A stretch of DNA of 64,000 nt from Prosapia bicincta (GCA_036971475.1 JBAIZL010000001.1:110845350-110909349); one strand, 5' to 3'. Shown: positions 1-18,222, numbered from the stretch's first letter. Program-made: numbers and translations. The notes: a model not told the origin generated them from the letters alone.

Positions 1-5290
<5,290 letters not shown>

Positions 5291-5356
5291 TTATTACAAC
5301 TAGCACAACAGAAAACAAAAATATACTAACACAAAGGGTTTGTTTTTTTATACAAA

Positions 5357-5512
5357 TTAATAACCGTTACTGGATCGAGAAGCAGAAGAGCTGCTGCGTT
5401 TGAATGAAGATGAAGTCTCTTTACATGTTTTTTTGGTCTTTTTGATCTTTTTACTGTCTCCTGCTATAGTGGGGTATTCAGATCTCGGTGAATATCTATT
5501 TCTTTCACACGC
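5357..5512 (-). CDS. Short basic Ser/Lys-rich open frame, unassigned
   Basis: This is a 51-codon frame read from the Met at 5512, rich in Lys, Arg and Ser (KKIKKTKKT followed by a serine run), ending at a TAA. An AATAAA lies about 60 bp downstream on the same strand (5292-5297), so it could be a terminal exon or a small retrocopy. It starts just beyond the end of a degraded LINE fragment. No family is recognised, there is no second copy in the window to test conservation, and chance is a real possibility. Confidence 0.2.
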   Translation of the reverse strand, partial: ACERNRYSPRSEYPTIAGDSKKIKKTKKTCKETSSSFKRSSSSASRSSNGY

Positions 5513-5574
5513 CATGAGCTCAATAAGAATATTCTCATTACCGTTTTTAATAATATACATTTACGTTCGTTTTT

Positions 5575-5707
5575 TAGTTTCTTTTGCACTACCTAACAGC
5601 TGTCTGCCATATGGCCAAACCTACTTCAGGATCTGATTGTAGATATTTATATTATTACTTAACGATAGGTTTGACTTTCTATACAGGGGAAAATAGTACC
5701 TATCATA

Positions 5708-5769
<62 letters not shown>

Positions 5770-5990
5770 GTCTCCTTTTGTATGTGGTGTCCCCATCTTA
5801 TTATACCAATTAGGTTCATGCCTAGATATTTAGCAGTGTTATCATAAAGGATAATATCTCCGTTATATTCAAATGACGGAGACTCTTTCAATACTATATT
5901 TGATACACCTATGAGGAATGAACCAAGAACTAGCACACTACCTTAGAGGACTTCCATTGGAGGTAATTTTGTCACTTTTGGACAACGTTC
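5575..5990 (-). mobile_element. Jockey-type non-LTR retrotransposon RT relic
   Basis: Read on the minus strand, the region carries recognisable reverse-transcriptase landmarks in order: a degraded QGSVLGPLLF-type block (GSVL then GSFLIGVSNI), the block AKYLGMNL followed by RWGHHIQ, and a thumb-like LKxVWPYGRQLLGSA segment. This order is typical of Jockey-clade RTs. The catalytic DD segment is deleted, an (AT)n tract (5706-5760) interrupts the frame, and the reading frame changes, so it is dead. The same blocks recur at 33270-33690, where the DD motif survives. Confidence 0.7.
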
Positions 5991-6188
5991 ATCCTGTTAA
6001 TGACCTATAGGTTCTATTTATTATGCGTGATGTTAGCAATGAAGACTCTTATGGAGAGTCTTATTTAAGTTTTGGATCAATGTTAATTGTCACAACTTAT
6101 CAAAGGCACCTACATCTAGAAATAGTGAAGTGCAAATCGGTTTGTTAGATTTTCGGAGATAAATGAAAGGGAACTGTGTATTACGCCC

Positions 6189-6320
6189 GAACGTAACGGG
6201 AGAGAGGCGACACAAAAACAACTTCTCGCAGAACGTAACGGGAGATATGTCATTCGATCGACGTCTTGCCTCATAGTAAGGTAAAAAAAAAAACTACGTT
6301 AACGCGGAACGCATTGGGAG
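6189..6320 (+). repeat. Three spaced copies of GAACGTAACGGGAGA
   Basis: Two exact copies of the 15-mer (6189-6203, 6231-6245) and one degenerate copy (6306-6320) occur in a patch richer in G and C than its surroundings. A tRNA B-box-like string (GTTCGAGTC) follows the third. This may be a SINE or transposon end; no full element was delimited. Confidence 0.4.
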
Positions 6321-7610
6321 AGAGTTGCAACCAAGTTCGAGTCTTGGTCGACTGACTTACCAAATCTTGTACAGGGCAACGATCGGCCGATATGAGTGAT
6401 TACCCTCACTGACCATTTACATTCATCTTTTAGAACTTTAACATTAATTTTAAGAATACTACATAACACTGTTTATCATCCAACTTTCGTTCTGTTAACT
6501 CATTTGTTCTATGAACTTGATCTATAGTATAGGTTTTCTCATGAAACTCAAACTAATATTTTAAAATCCTAAAATTTAAGTCTTTAGATTCTCATTGCTT
6601 CTCTTCTCACTTTCAGAGGCCACATATATTTTATAGTGTAAAAAAATCTTTTTATGTCGACAGTAGAAGGGAGTTGTATTAGGTCTATCTGGAATTCCTT
6701 TGTCTTATTGCGATAATTCAGCGCTTATGATTTTAAAACCATTTGCTATGGTTTAAGAGCTATCAGTTCTTGAACTATATCTATCCTACTCAGCCTGACT
6801 TCGATTACCGCTGTTGGGAGTTGCTTTTACTTTTCTGTTGCTGTATTTTTGTTTACATGAGTTACTTTATTTAGAGCTCGTTCTAGCTTTCGTTTTAATC
6901 CCGTTTGTTGTAATAACCTTTCATTGAAGCCTTATTAGGTACTTGTTAAACATGTAACCTCTCCTCGTTCATAGAGAATTACATTGTTTGAACATTTAAA
7001 TTGATCCATGAAATTGAATTTGATTCTCTAGATGGATACACCGATTAAGTTTCAATGAATGAACTACTTTATTTAATATACTCATTTTGATATTTCAAAA
7101 ATATTACTTTTGCCAGATATTGTATTATTCTTTATTTGACAATGGCGATCATTCTATTTAATTATAGAATGAAACGCTGTCATTTCCACTTGTTGTTTAT
7201 ACCACATAATATTATACATGAGAGACTATCATATTCTTAGATACCTACACAGAGACTATTTCCTATCCATAGTAAGAAAATACGCTTACATACAAATAAC
7301 AGAGTCTCTACTGTAATATTAATTATACAGTAGTTTCAGTACTCGTATTGGCTTCCATTAGTTATTTTTTATCTGGTCATACATGTCTAGCTTAAATTTG
7401 AAAATAGTGTTGTTTTATATTTTAAAAGTAATGATATGCAATACAGGGATAATAAATAGAAACCTAACATATCTTTACAATAATGTTTTATATGTTACTT
7501 AACGATCCATTAACGTTTATATTGAGCGTGCATTTGCAGGAAAATAAAAATTAGATTCAGATTATAACTCTAGACAAAGAACAGCCTTGAACATGACAGA
7601 AACTAACAAT

Positions 7611-7618
7611 TATAAAAG
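7611..7618 (+). promoter_or_regulatory. TATA box of gene A
   Basis: TATAAAAG lies 75 bp before the ATG. The same spacing is found in genes B, C, D and the inverted pseudogene. The predicted leader is short and contains CAGAGTACAGACAGCAGTCACA-like sequence shared with B and C. Confidence 0.75.
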
Positions 7619-7685
7619 GTAGTACAGTGGTCTCAGATTATCTTTAGGAAATCTATCTATAGCCAGAGTACAGACAGCAGTCACA

Positions 7686-10465
7686 ATGTCTTCTCATCCT
7701 CAGATATATTTGGTGAGCTTCTCTATGAATCTATATTTTCAAAAGAAATTGTGTTTCCATGTCTACTCTTAGTTTACACTCTCCCTGTTTATATAATAAA
7801 TTAAAAATGTTTCAAAAACAAGAATAATTTTAATGAATATATTTATTCAAAGCTTTTCGCCGATAAAATAGTACCAGCATCTTCAGGATAATAATTATCT
7901 AATGAAATATTTTTACAAAATTAAATCATATGTGCTGCAAATGACCATGTGTTTATAAGTATTGTACTTTATGTAATTTTTTCTATAACATCAATGACCT
8001 TATAAATAGTTTGGTGCCTTGATCTCACTTGAATTTGTTCATCAATTAATTTGTCTTTAACTTTATGCTTATAAATTTCCAATGTTTCAAATATATTCAT
8101 TTTTAATCCTTTATTTAATTTTTTTATTAATTTCATATTTTCTATTTCCGGAAACTCTTGTCCATTATTAATACAATGCGTAGCTAAATTTGATTTGTAG
8201 CCTATATGTTTGGTTTGATATAAGCGATTAAATGTTCTTTGTATCTATCTTTTAATCTCTTTTTTGTTTGTCCTACATATAATTTATTACAAGTTTGACA
8301 TTTTATATTATATACTCCGTTCTTTTCGTGCATATTATTTTGCTTTTTGTTATTGTTTATTAAATTTTTAATTTTATTATCAGTTTTATATGTAATTTAT
8401 AAATTTGTTTCTTTAAATAATCTTGTGTCTGTTTTCTTATTATGTTATTATTTAATTTATCTATAGTTTTTCTTTTATATTCATTTTCTAAACCAATTTG
8501 ATATATTATATTTTTCTCTATTATTTGATCATTTAGGTTCATTGGTATTTTGTGCATACTTATATTAAATTATTTTTAATTTAATAACTATATTACAAGA
8601 AAACATATCACCATAATTTATATATATAGATTGATAGATAGGCCTTTGCCTAAAAATACTTTTTCTTCATCCACTTAATTTCAAATATTTAATTGATAAT
8701 GGATGGCGCTTGTAGTTCTTAATTTTTTTTAATAGTAATTCAATTGATTTTATTAAATAATTTCGCTTTCTAAGCATATTATATTTCTGTCACATGTACA
8801 TTGAAATTTAAAATATTTCTAATATTTAAATAAAAGGTAATTTAAATACAGTACAGTCTCGCTAATCCGGTCTCCGATGATCCGGACGTCCGGCTAATCC
8901 GGACGGCCCAAAATTTTTGTTTAGTTATAGTATTTTACAGTGCTCAATTAGTCTGCCGTCCACAAAAATATTTATTTTTATACGTCTATATTTGTTATTT
9001 TTCAAAGGGGTTTTCCTACTCTAATAGACAAATAATATAATTTATTCATTAAAATATGAATTTACCATATTATTTGTTTCTTTTGCATATTAAAGTAGGA
9101 CCTTTCTCTGTTGAGTTAGGAACTATCGTGAAAGGTTTTTTAAAATATTTCTTGTACTAAACATAATTGGTACAATCTAAGTTATTCTGTGTTACAGCTA
9201 GCATAGCTAAGTATACAGACATGTCATTGCAACTTGGAATTCAGTTCATAAGAGTATAATGGACGTGATGACTTTATAAAATAAATAAGTTATAAAAAAT
9301 AAAATTGGTTTTAATAGTTTCATTTCTACATTTAATTTATCTTCCTCGTTTCAAGATAGACCTATCACAAAACAAAAGGCTGTAACAGAAATAATCACTT
9401 GGTATATATTTATTAAAAGCGTTAAATATGTACCAACTCGCAATATAATGTATGTTTTAAATCTCAAGGGTCCCAAAAGTTACAGAAACCAATATTAAAA
9501 TCTATTTAAATAGTCAATTTGATGGAGGATGGATTTATATTCTGACTGAAAATTTAATGTATGTTTTTTTCTAGATATGCATTACCGTGATCGTTGCTTT
9601 TGGAATGTTCCAAACTCCATTGGAAGGAAAGGTTACCGAGTGAGTACCATACACGAAATTTTATGATTTAATCAATCCAAGCAGCACGTTGATAATGGTT
9701 GCTAAACACTTTACTCTGTCTTTGTTTTCAAAGTTTCTATTTTATGTTTTCAGAATTTACAATTTTTTTTATTTTTGAAACTTTGGACAAATTATACATA
9801 TATATTTAAGAAAAATAATTTATTTTTTAAACAGTATAGGCCTACACTTTTTTAAGAAATGTTTAATACATTGAGTGTATTTTTATGATTTCCTATTGGA
9901 ACTTTATTATTCAATACAAAAATACACCATTTATTATTATGCAACAAATGCTTTGTAAGCGTGTCCATACTAAAGTAAACAAAGTAAGTAGTAAATACAA
10001 AACTTAAGTTGGTATAAAAGTCTGAAAATTATGTATGTCGTGTCCGAAGTGTATTGTACGGAGACAAATCAGTGTTTAAGGCATTTTATGTATTACTATT
10101 ATAACTGTTTCTAAATAGTTTATTATTATTGTTGACCTATTTATACTATAATGCCCAGAAACAAAATATTAAAATATTGTAGAATGTTATACTTTATACG
10201 ATTTTTTATAAAACACTTATACCGTAGTGCTAATGTTCTCAACAACAAAATTCTAAATCTGTAAACCTCTAGCAAACTGTTTATCGTGATTACATGGTTA
10301 CGTTATTACACCTAGAATAATGTCTCTGTAAACAAATATTTACACTCTGAAATAAGACCTGGAGATGGGGATTTAATACTTCATTTGTTCAAATTAAAAT
10401 ATTTTTTTGAAGGCTGTATTGACTAATATGTTAAAAACTTTATTCAAAATCGGGCTGCAATCTTT

Positions 10466-10541
<76 letters not shown>

Positions 10542-10686
10542 TAGAGAATATCAAATAAATTTTCCTGTTGGAATTATTTTAAAAATTAAATAATATACAC
10601 TAATTACAGGAATAATAATATTATAATTATTAATTATCACTAATATAAATTATTCCTGTAATTAGTGTATATTATTTAATCCTATA

Positions 10687-10748
<62 letters not shown>

Positions 10749-13472
10749 CAAATATCGCTATATAAAAACCTAAACAGCTTCTTGTTATCAATGTAAGTTT
10801 TACATAACGTAATATACTCGTCAGTATGATGCCGCTTTAGGAAAGCTATAATCTCTGCGTGTATCTTCTTCTCATGCCTATTCCAAGAATATATTCACAT
10901 ACGATTGTACAAGTTGCCATGATATATTGCATCCAGTACTCTGAAAAGTAATACTGGAACATTATGCTGAAACATTTCGTTATATGAGATAGTGAAGTCA
11001 TGATAGTGAGCATCAATGCAGATGAAAATACAAAAAAAATATTTTTCTCATAAAACAAATAATAATGTATCAAAAAGTATTAAACTCTTCAAGAGCTTAT
11101 TGCGCTGGGTAAATGTTAACATAACCAAAATTATTATTTATTCTTATTTTGCTAATATAATGTGTAAATTATATCATTGTAAAAATACTATTTTTCATCA
11201 GAATGTGAGTAAATTGTATTTGTAGTTATAGTTTCGCTGGAATTACGTATTTATCCTGATGTGATGTAGTTTCACATTCTGCACTAGCATTTTTGTTCAG
11301 GTAATAATGCAGATTAAGAACACGTAACCTCTAACGCGCATGTATTTAACCCACGCTTATATTAAAACAAAACAATTCCAACATTTGTAATACATGACTA
11401 GCTATTTTTATTTTTAAAAACATACTAACTACAGCTGTATAAAAAAAGTTGCTTCTATTTACAGCCCGGAAGTTAGTAACGCCGACTCTTCCAAGTTCAT
11501 TCCAGATGGGTACATTTTCTTAACTAATTTCGCACTCTCCAAGAATTTCCCAAATAGGAAAAAAGGTAAAATAAAATTATTTAATCTTTAAGATAAAATA
11601 CGACATTGTTGCTTTAAGGTAATTTTCCTTTTTAATTCCTATGATTAATTCATGGTTAATAAATCACACCAATATTGCCTCAATGCACAAGAGGAATCAT
11701 TGTACCGATTTATTTCTGGAAACTTTATGGGATTTAGGCATGACGTTTGGACGGGCAACGAACACAAAGCTATACTATTCGGATGTGAGCGAGAACATGT
11801 AACAACTGGAGTATAAGGCCTGTGTTAGTTATTAAAAAAATATAATGAAATAGTTATCTACATGAAGCTTATGAGAGAACGTTCATTTAAAGAAGAAGAT
11901 TTCTGAAGTAGATATATTACCCGTTACTAATTAACTTCGTTGTAGGAATAGACGAAAATATATATGTCCCTGAAAGTATATGGATTTCTGGTTTTTATAG
12001 TTTAACATCTGTATGGAATAACTTTTTTTATAGTTGTTATTGAATGGAAATTTTATACAATTAGATATATATATATACAAATGAGATAAGTGGTAATTCG
12101 ACTATAATAATAACAACAATGGCATAATTTAAGTCATTATTGAAACATATTAGCTTGATTGTTAACGCGTCAATCGATATTCTTTGACACAAAGTTTTAA
12201 AAATATGATTTTACTCCTAAAACATTTAGAGAGATGTACGGCCGATATTATGTATTATAGTATAGTATATTAATTTTATAATAAAAAATAAAATTTACAC
12301 TAGCAGTATATAATATATAACTTATTGAATCATATATCAATTGGGTTTTAACCTATTACGTCAATATAATGGGTAAGGAATTGAACTTAACTTTATCGTC
12401 CAAAAATATGTTTTTATGATAAGAACGTATCTACACATTTTTATGATAAAAATAGTATAACAGTTGATTGTATATTATGTGAGAAATAGAGATAAGTTAG
12501 GACGAAATTGTGTCTGGCAATATGGACATTTATGTATAGGTTAAAAATTATCGATTCTTATAACAATTTATGGTTATTGTCTTTGTTTTTTCAGTCAATG
12601 TATACAAGAGAATGTTTTTTCAGTCATTTCAGAAAAGGCCCAAAGATTGAATTACTAACGATATCTGTGGGTATATGGAGTGAATTTATATTCTTTTATT
12701 ATGGTAAAATATACTTTTAAAAAAGCTTAGAAGCATTTAGGTCTGTAGTATCCAGCAACTTTGAGAAAAAATTGAATTTATTCATACTAGAAAAACCTTT
12801 TTATTTTATATCCATTGTTTACATTTAAAACTAACAAAACCCTTCCATAATATAATCAATCCTATATCATATTAATTAGTGCTGAATTCAGTATCTATTT
12901 GGCATTTTTATGCAACTACAATCAGAAATTTTATAACCTGAAGTTTAGAGTAAAGGAAAACATATTGACTATTATCCTTCATTAAACACAAGTAGAACGT
13001 CTTGCTTTATAATAAGTTTCCCCTAATTGCAAAGAACACGTTTGCATCCAGCTTAAATGTTTTAACGGAGGCTAAAATGAGTGAACTCTATCTCTATTTT
13101 AAAACTTTAAAAGATTTACAAATTGTAACTTAATTTATATAAATATATCTATTTACAGCTATTTTCGTATATAATTTTAATACATTTATTAGGTTCCAAA
13201 CAAAATGTGACATCCGCTTGTAAGGAAAAATCAATTATAGGAGTGGAATGGGGTATATTTTTCCTACTTTTGATGATTTAACAGTCAATAGTAAGAATCA
13301 TACCGGAAAATCTGACTAAAATATTCCCAGTAGTGTAATCTAGTGTAATATTAAGTATATTCAATAAATTTATATGTAACTTAGTGTATTTATGTTATGA
13401 TATAACGTTTTGGTAATTAATTTAGGTAACAAAACCATTGGTGCTGGTACAATTGGCTCGCTGCTGGGATAG
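7686..13472 (+). CDS. Gene A: small secreted peptide precursor (79 aa, 4 exons)
   Basis: Coding exons are 7686-7712, 9575-9639, 11465-11565 and 13426-13472, joined by GT-AG introns of phase 0, 2 and 1. The product is 79 residues. Residues 1-27 form a signal peptide (MSSHPQIYL, then hydrophobic ICITVIVAFGMF, cleavage near LEG). A polar middle region contains SKFIPDGYIF and ends in the basic run NRKKG. The tail is NKTIGAGTIGSLLG and then stop. The final Gly could donate a C-terminal amide and the basic run could be a processing site; both are inference. The start is the only ATG between the TATA box and the signal core and is shared by all paralogues. Poly(A) signal AATAAA is at 13558. B is its recent duplicate. 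The family is not recognised; a secreted peptide (hormone, antimicrobial, salivary or venom) is likely from its structure. Confidence 0.8.
7803..8580 (-). mobile_element. Penelope-like element, GIY-YIG 3' fragment
   Basis: The minus strand encodes a recognisable GIY-YIG endonuclease start, NGVYNIKCQTCNKLYVGQT, followed by KKRLKDRYKEH, the order expected at the C-terminus of Penelope-like retroelements. Beyond the coding part come a CTTCAG-type motif and the untranslated end CGAAAAGCTTTGAATAAAT (near 7841-7859). Frames are broken by stops, so this is a truncated relic. It sits in intron 1 of gene A and is absent from the matching intron of gene B. Related fragments are at 34318-34960 and 35430-36010. 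Confidence 0.75.
8849..9095 (+). mobile_element. pogo/Tigger-like terminal repeat fragment
   Basis: The string CAGTCTCGCTAATCCGG, followed by further TAATCCGGAC-like repeats, resembles the ends of pogo-family DNA transposons. The segment of about 250 bp is absent at the matching point of gene B intron 1 (near 40690), which supports an insertion. No transposase or matching opposite end was found, so it is a truncated or non-autonomous relic. Confidence 0.5.
10470..10741. repeat. Hairpin insertion within a TA microsatellite
   Basis: (AT)n, a short (GA)n, then about 140 bp containing perfect 32-bp inverted arms (10585-10616 and 10649-10680), then (AT)n again. At the matching site in block copy 2 (41823-41877) there is only a single uninterrupted (AT)n between the same flanks, giving an empty-site comparison for the insertion. 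Confidence 0.75.
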
Positions 13473-13557
13473 CATGGGGCAGCTTGAAGCTCTTAACATC
13501 CTTCCCAAGGATTTCGTCAACCAGAAAACTAAATGTTTGCTTGGAAATGTAATTACA

Positions 13558-13563
13558 AATAAA
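13558..13563 (+). terminator. Poly(A) signal of gene A
   Basis: AATAAA lies 86 bp after the gene A stop codon. The equivalent signal of gene B is at 44713-44718. Confidence 0.6.
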
Positions 13564-14092
13564 ATTATTTTATAACTTATGTATTTGATATTTATAATAT
13601 AATAATAACACATAATCTATATTCTCTAACCGTTTCCAATACTTGTAAACAATATGTTTTTATATCAGTTTTTATCTTTTTATTAAATGCTAAATGAATA
13701 TTACAATAGTTGTGTGAATATTTTACAAAAGTTTGATGAACTTCTCATTTCCATTAAAATATTAGTTATTTATATATTTTATCTGTTAAATTATATTCTT
13801 AGGCTTGTATTTTGTTAAAGAAACTTTATTAGCTTCATTAGCTTCCAAACAGAATGCGAGATTCTTTTATAATTAAAGGCAAAAGTAGAATTTTCAAATT
13901 TGAAATTTTTTTAAATTATAAATTTTATTAAAGGCAATATTTTTCATAGTAAAGCAATGAAAACAAGGATAGAAAACTTGATTTTTCCGAAACAAAAGGA
14001 AACATTATTCAAAAACGATATTTGAAACAATTATTATTAAATACACACACACGCGGGCTCGCACACACTCACTCACTCACACATACACACAC

Positions 14093-14450
<358 letters not shown>

Positions 14451-16696
14451 TGCAGCGGCCAAACCTACACACCCTCAGGGAGATACCCCCGAAACACACG
14501 TTCCACACCCTACGAACTACATGACCACATTTACGCGTTTCTCGCTTAAGCTGTACATGGAGATGATAGACACTGTATGGCCGAAACGCCCCAGTTCTAC
14601 AGCTGTGAAGATATGATCCCACACGACTTACCATATCCTGGTACTTATGGTGTGTCGAGCGTGATCTGCCCGTGGGTAAATCCCTGGACGTTATTTAAAA
14701 ACCAACCAAAATGTTCATACTCATCAATGTGATTATAAATACATTATGAATTTTTGTCTGACTGTAAATTTTATTTACTACTTTTCTATTGTAAGAGTAT
14801 TTCTTACCTTTTTTTTCTAGCTTAAAATAATTATTTACTTTTACTCTTGATGTTGGATGGAAAAATTTCGGAAATTTTATTTAGTTTGTTTACTACAGTA
14901 TAGTTATATTATTTTTAAATTTTTTTGGTTTCAAGTAGTTTTAATTTATTGAAAATAAAAATATAAACCAACATTAATTATTTCAAAATGTGATACAATT
15001 GTTACTTTAATTTCTTTGAATTTTTGCCATTTATATTATTTTGAAAAACAGTTGTTTACCGTGAAATAAACTTGAAAGCTAGATAAAGTTCAAATGTTGG
15101 GTAACCCTTGCATAAAGTTCATCAAATCCTTTGTTAACACCATTGTTTAAAAGTTTCTAACATTTGTAGTAATTGCTAGAACACTGTGGTTTTTTGGACT
15201 TAAAATTACATACATAAATCCACATACATATGTCAATACAACAGATGGATAATTTATACCAATTTATTATTTTTCATGTCAATTTAATTATTAGAAGAAG
15301 TCACAGGCAAGGTTACGTCTTAGTGCCTTACTGTTTACCTTATTTTAGTGTCGCCAAACATAAATCTGAAAGAATACAAAACAAATTTTAATATATGTTA
15401 TATATACATAAAATAATTTAGATTAACTTGAGTAATAAATCATTTATTATCGGGTTTTTTTCTGAATATCTTATTATTTAATTTATATTGACTTTAAATA
15501 AATTACCTTATTAGTCATTTTGAATATTTAGTGTTTCAACTTTGTTAAACGTTAACTTGTTATAACTTGATGCAACTTTAATCTTGTGATTTCAGAACTT
15601 GCAAATTATATCTGAATAAATTTTTTTTCATGACCACCACTTATATTTCTATTTATAAAAAAATTTGATCTATGATATTAAGACATTTACTAAATTTATG
15701 AAATGCTATTAAAATTCAGACTCGCCCCAAAAACGTTCACTGTGATCACTCCTCTACTCCTCCATAGTTTTCTTGGAGTATGGAATCTTGTAGCAGTCGT
15801 AATTGATCGGTTTTAGGGCCACCTTTATTACTTTTTATAATTTATTACATAAAAGTTAAAATTCGAACAGGCGGGCGCTCGAAAACAGATCATCTCCACG
15901 TCCATCGTGGGCTTGATTTTCTGCTTAGCCACGGAACAGGATCTTGTAACCTCTTGGATCTCTGGAAAAACATCAGTTCGTCACGAGAACTGATAATCGT
16001 CTCCTTTCATCCCCCAACCTCCGCTACGCGGATGTTTAGTTTATCCATAAATTTGTCTTAACTTGAAAACTGAGTGTCCTATTGGACCTGCTTTCGAAGA
16101 TTTGTGGTCGTTTTTTAGCTGCTGGTGTAAAATGTTCCTTATTATGTAACATTCTCATATTTCTTAACACCATGGTCTTTTTCATAACTTTAGATTTTAT
16201 TGCCAACTTGAATGACAGTTTTACGACACTCCGTTCGTAAGTTTCGCTTTATCGGCATTCGAAACTACTTTCTTCAGCACTTGACACTTTTCTAATTTTT
16301 AGAGCAATTTATTAAACCATTTATTAATTACATATTTTATGAATTTACATTTACTTATACATTTTATTTTACAATATTTTGCTTTTATTGGTTTTTGAAG
16401 TTTTCCCAATTTCTGGTGGCTTTTTACTTTTATTTTTTAGTTTCATTTTTTAATTTTGTTCATTATAACTAACATAAATAAATTTAATTTTAATTTTGTA
16501 TGTAAGAAGATATATACCATTCTTTCCTACTTGCTATTTTCTTTAATAAAATCGGCCTTTTGGACCGGCCTTCTTTACTCAACCAGAGAGTGAACCTCGC
16601 TTGTCCGCTACTGTCCATAGCAGCTGTTTCAATTTTAAAAGATTTTGACAAGTGCAAAATCTTCATCTTTGAGACTGTTTTGGAAGTCTCAACCAC

Positions 16697-16735
<39 letters not shown>

Positions 16736-16783
16736 TCACAAACACGCGCGCGCGCGGTTTTTCGGTTGAAACCGGATTTTTCG
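14451..16783. other. Block end: unassigned GC-richer segments and spacer
   Basis: No supported gene. About 250 bp at 14451-14700 are markedly richer in G and C than the surroundings and are nearly unchanged in block copy 2 (45331-45580). A second such patch is at 15870-16030 (copy at 49625-49790). The end (16540-16783) has a short CGGCCTTTTGGACCGGCC palindrome-like motif, (CT)n and (CA)n tracts at 16699-16757, and then GGTTGAAACC. These may be transposon ends; I could not assign them. Confidence 0.45.
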
Positions 16784-17546
16784 ATACCTAATGAGCTTGT
16801 AGGGCTAGGTGATTACACACTTTAACAAATTTTGAGTTAAATCTACATCTCCAGATCAGTTCCCACAGAGTGTAAACATTTCATTATAGCGTATGTTTAG
16901 AGCTCTGTTAAGAACATTAGCGCGAAGATATAATCAACATAATATAATACGTAAAACTAAAATACTGTTATTAACATATTATTTTATTCATATTTGTTAC
17001 TGATAGAAATATTGGTATATTCTTCCTTCCTAACCATTTATTTATGGACATTATTGAATAAATAAATACTTGTTCATAATTAAAACTAATTTAAAAACAG
17101 TTTAAAGGGAGGAAAATCATCAAATGAATAAATTAATGTTATTAAACACTAACCGTCTGGCTTCCTTCAAAATACTTCTTTAGCAATGAGATATTAAGAC
17201 ATTCTGACATATCTACAGACTCATTTCCACTGCCATATTGGTATATCCATTGTCAACGGTTATATATTACTTATTGCATTGTTAAATGCTATACATTTGT
17301 ATTGAATATAATGTTTTACTGGGAATTCATTAAAAAGACAATTAGTGTTTCAAATATTTTTTCTTATAAAAATATCAATAAATGATTACTGGTATTTAAA
17401 AAAAACTAATTTTTCTTGGAATTAAATGATAAAGTACTTTATTCGGAAGTATCATCAAAATACAAATGTAAGAAAAAGATTGTGAAATAATGATCACTAT
17501 ACTGAATGAATTTACTAAATCATGCAATTTCCTTTTTTGTACTCAC

Positions 17547-18146
17547 TCATTAGTACGTCAATCCACTGGCTATTGGAAAATTGCAAACGTAACAATCACG
17601 GTTATACATATCTAAAAATGTACACGGATTGATTATTTCTTAGCAAAGATATAGTTAGCTACTTGTTTAAATATATTAGCTAAGTATATATTAGGATACT
17701 TTCCAGTAAACGTGTATTATAAAACCCATAATATACACATTTTTTATTTGAACGGAACTAATGTATTTAAAAATTTAATTACATAACATTTAATAAAATA
17801 ACAAAAAAATAATAATGTACATATTTAAAGTAGAGCCTTTAAGATTGTATATGTTACGTTTCAATTAAAACAAAGTTAAATCAAATTTTAAATTCTAAAT
17901 TTATTTATAATTTTATTTTTAGAGATAAATATATTTTTATACGGCTATCAGTAAGTCAATTATAAAAAGTAATCAACTGAAATGTAAATTGGAACTATAA
18001 GAAAATGTGTTAATATAAATACTATATATGTCATGCCTCAACACAAATTATTTCAGAATGTGTCAACTATAATTGGAAAAAAATATTACCTTTTAAAATA
18101 TAGAATAATAAAGGAGCTTACCAATTATTTGAGGATGAAAAGACAT
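17547..18146 (-). pseudogene. Inverted broken copy of the peptide gene
   Basis: On the minus strand, exon 1 runs from the ATG at 18146 to about 18122 (MSFHPQI, followed by GTAAG). It is 2 nt shorter than the 27-nt norm, which shifts the frame. Exon 2 is 17547-17611, exactly 65 nt, preceded by TTTTTAG and followed by GTGAGT. In the family frame it starts ICITVIVTFAIFQ and then hits TAG, with a TGA further on. Intron-2 sequence resembles that of gene D. No exon 3 or 4 was found before the duplication boundary at 16783, so the 3' half is missing. It keeps a TATA box at the family spacing. Confidence 0.8.
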
Positions 18147-18212
18147 TGTGATTGTTGCCTGTGTTCTTGTAATAGCCTTGCATTTGCTAATGACAATCTG
18201 TAACCGCTGTAG

Positions 18213-18220
18213 CTTTTATA
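18213..18220 (-). promoter_or_regulatory. TATA box of the inverted pseudogene
   Basis: TATAAAAG on the minus strand, 74 bp before the pseudogene ATG, matching the spacing in genes A, C and D. Confidence 0.6.
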
Positions 18221-18222
18221 AT

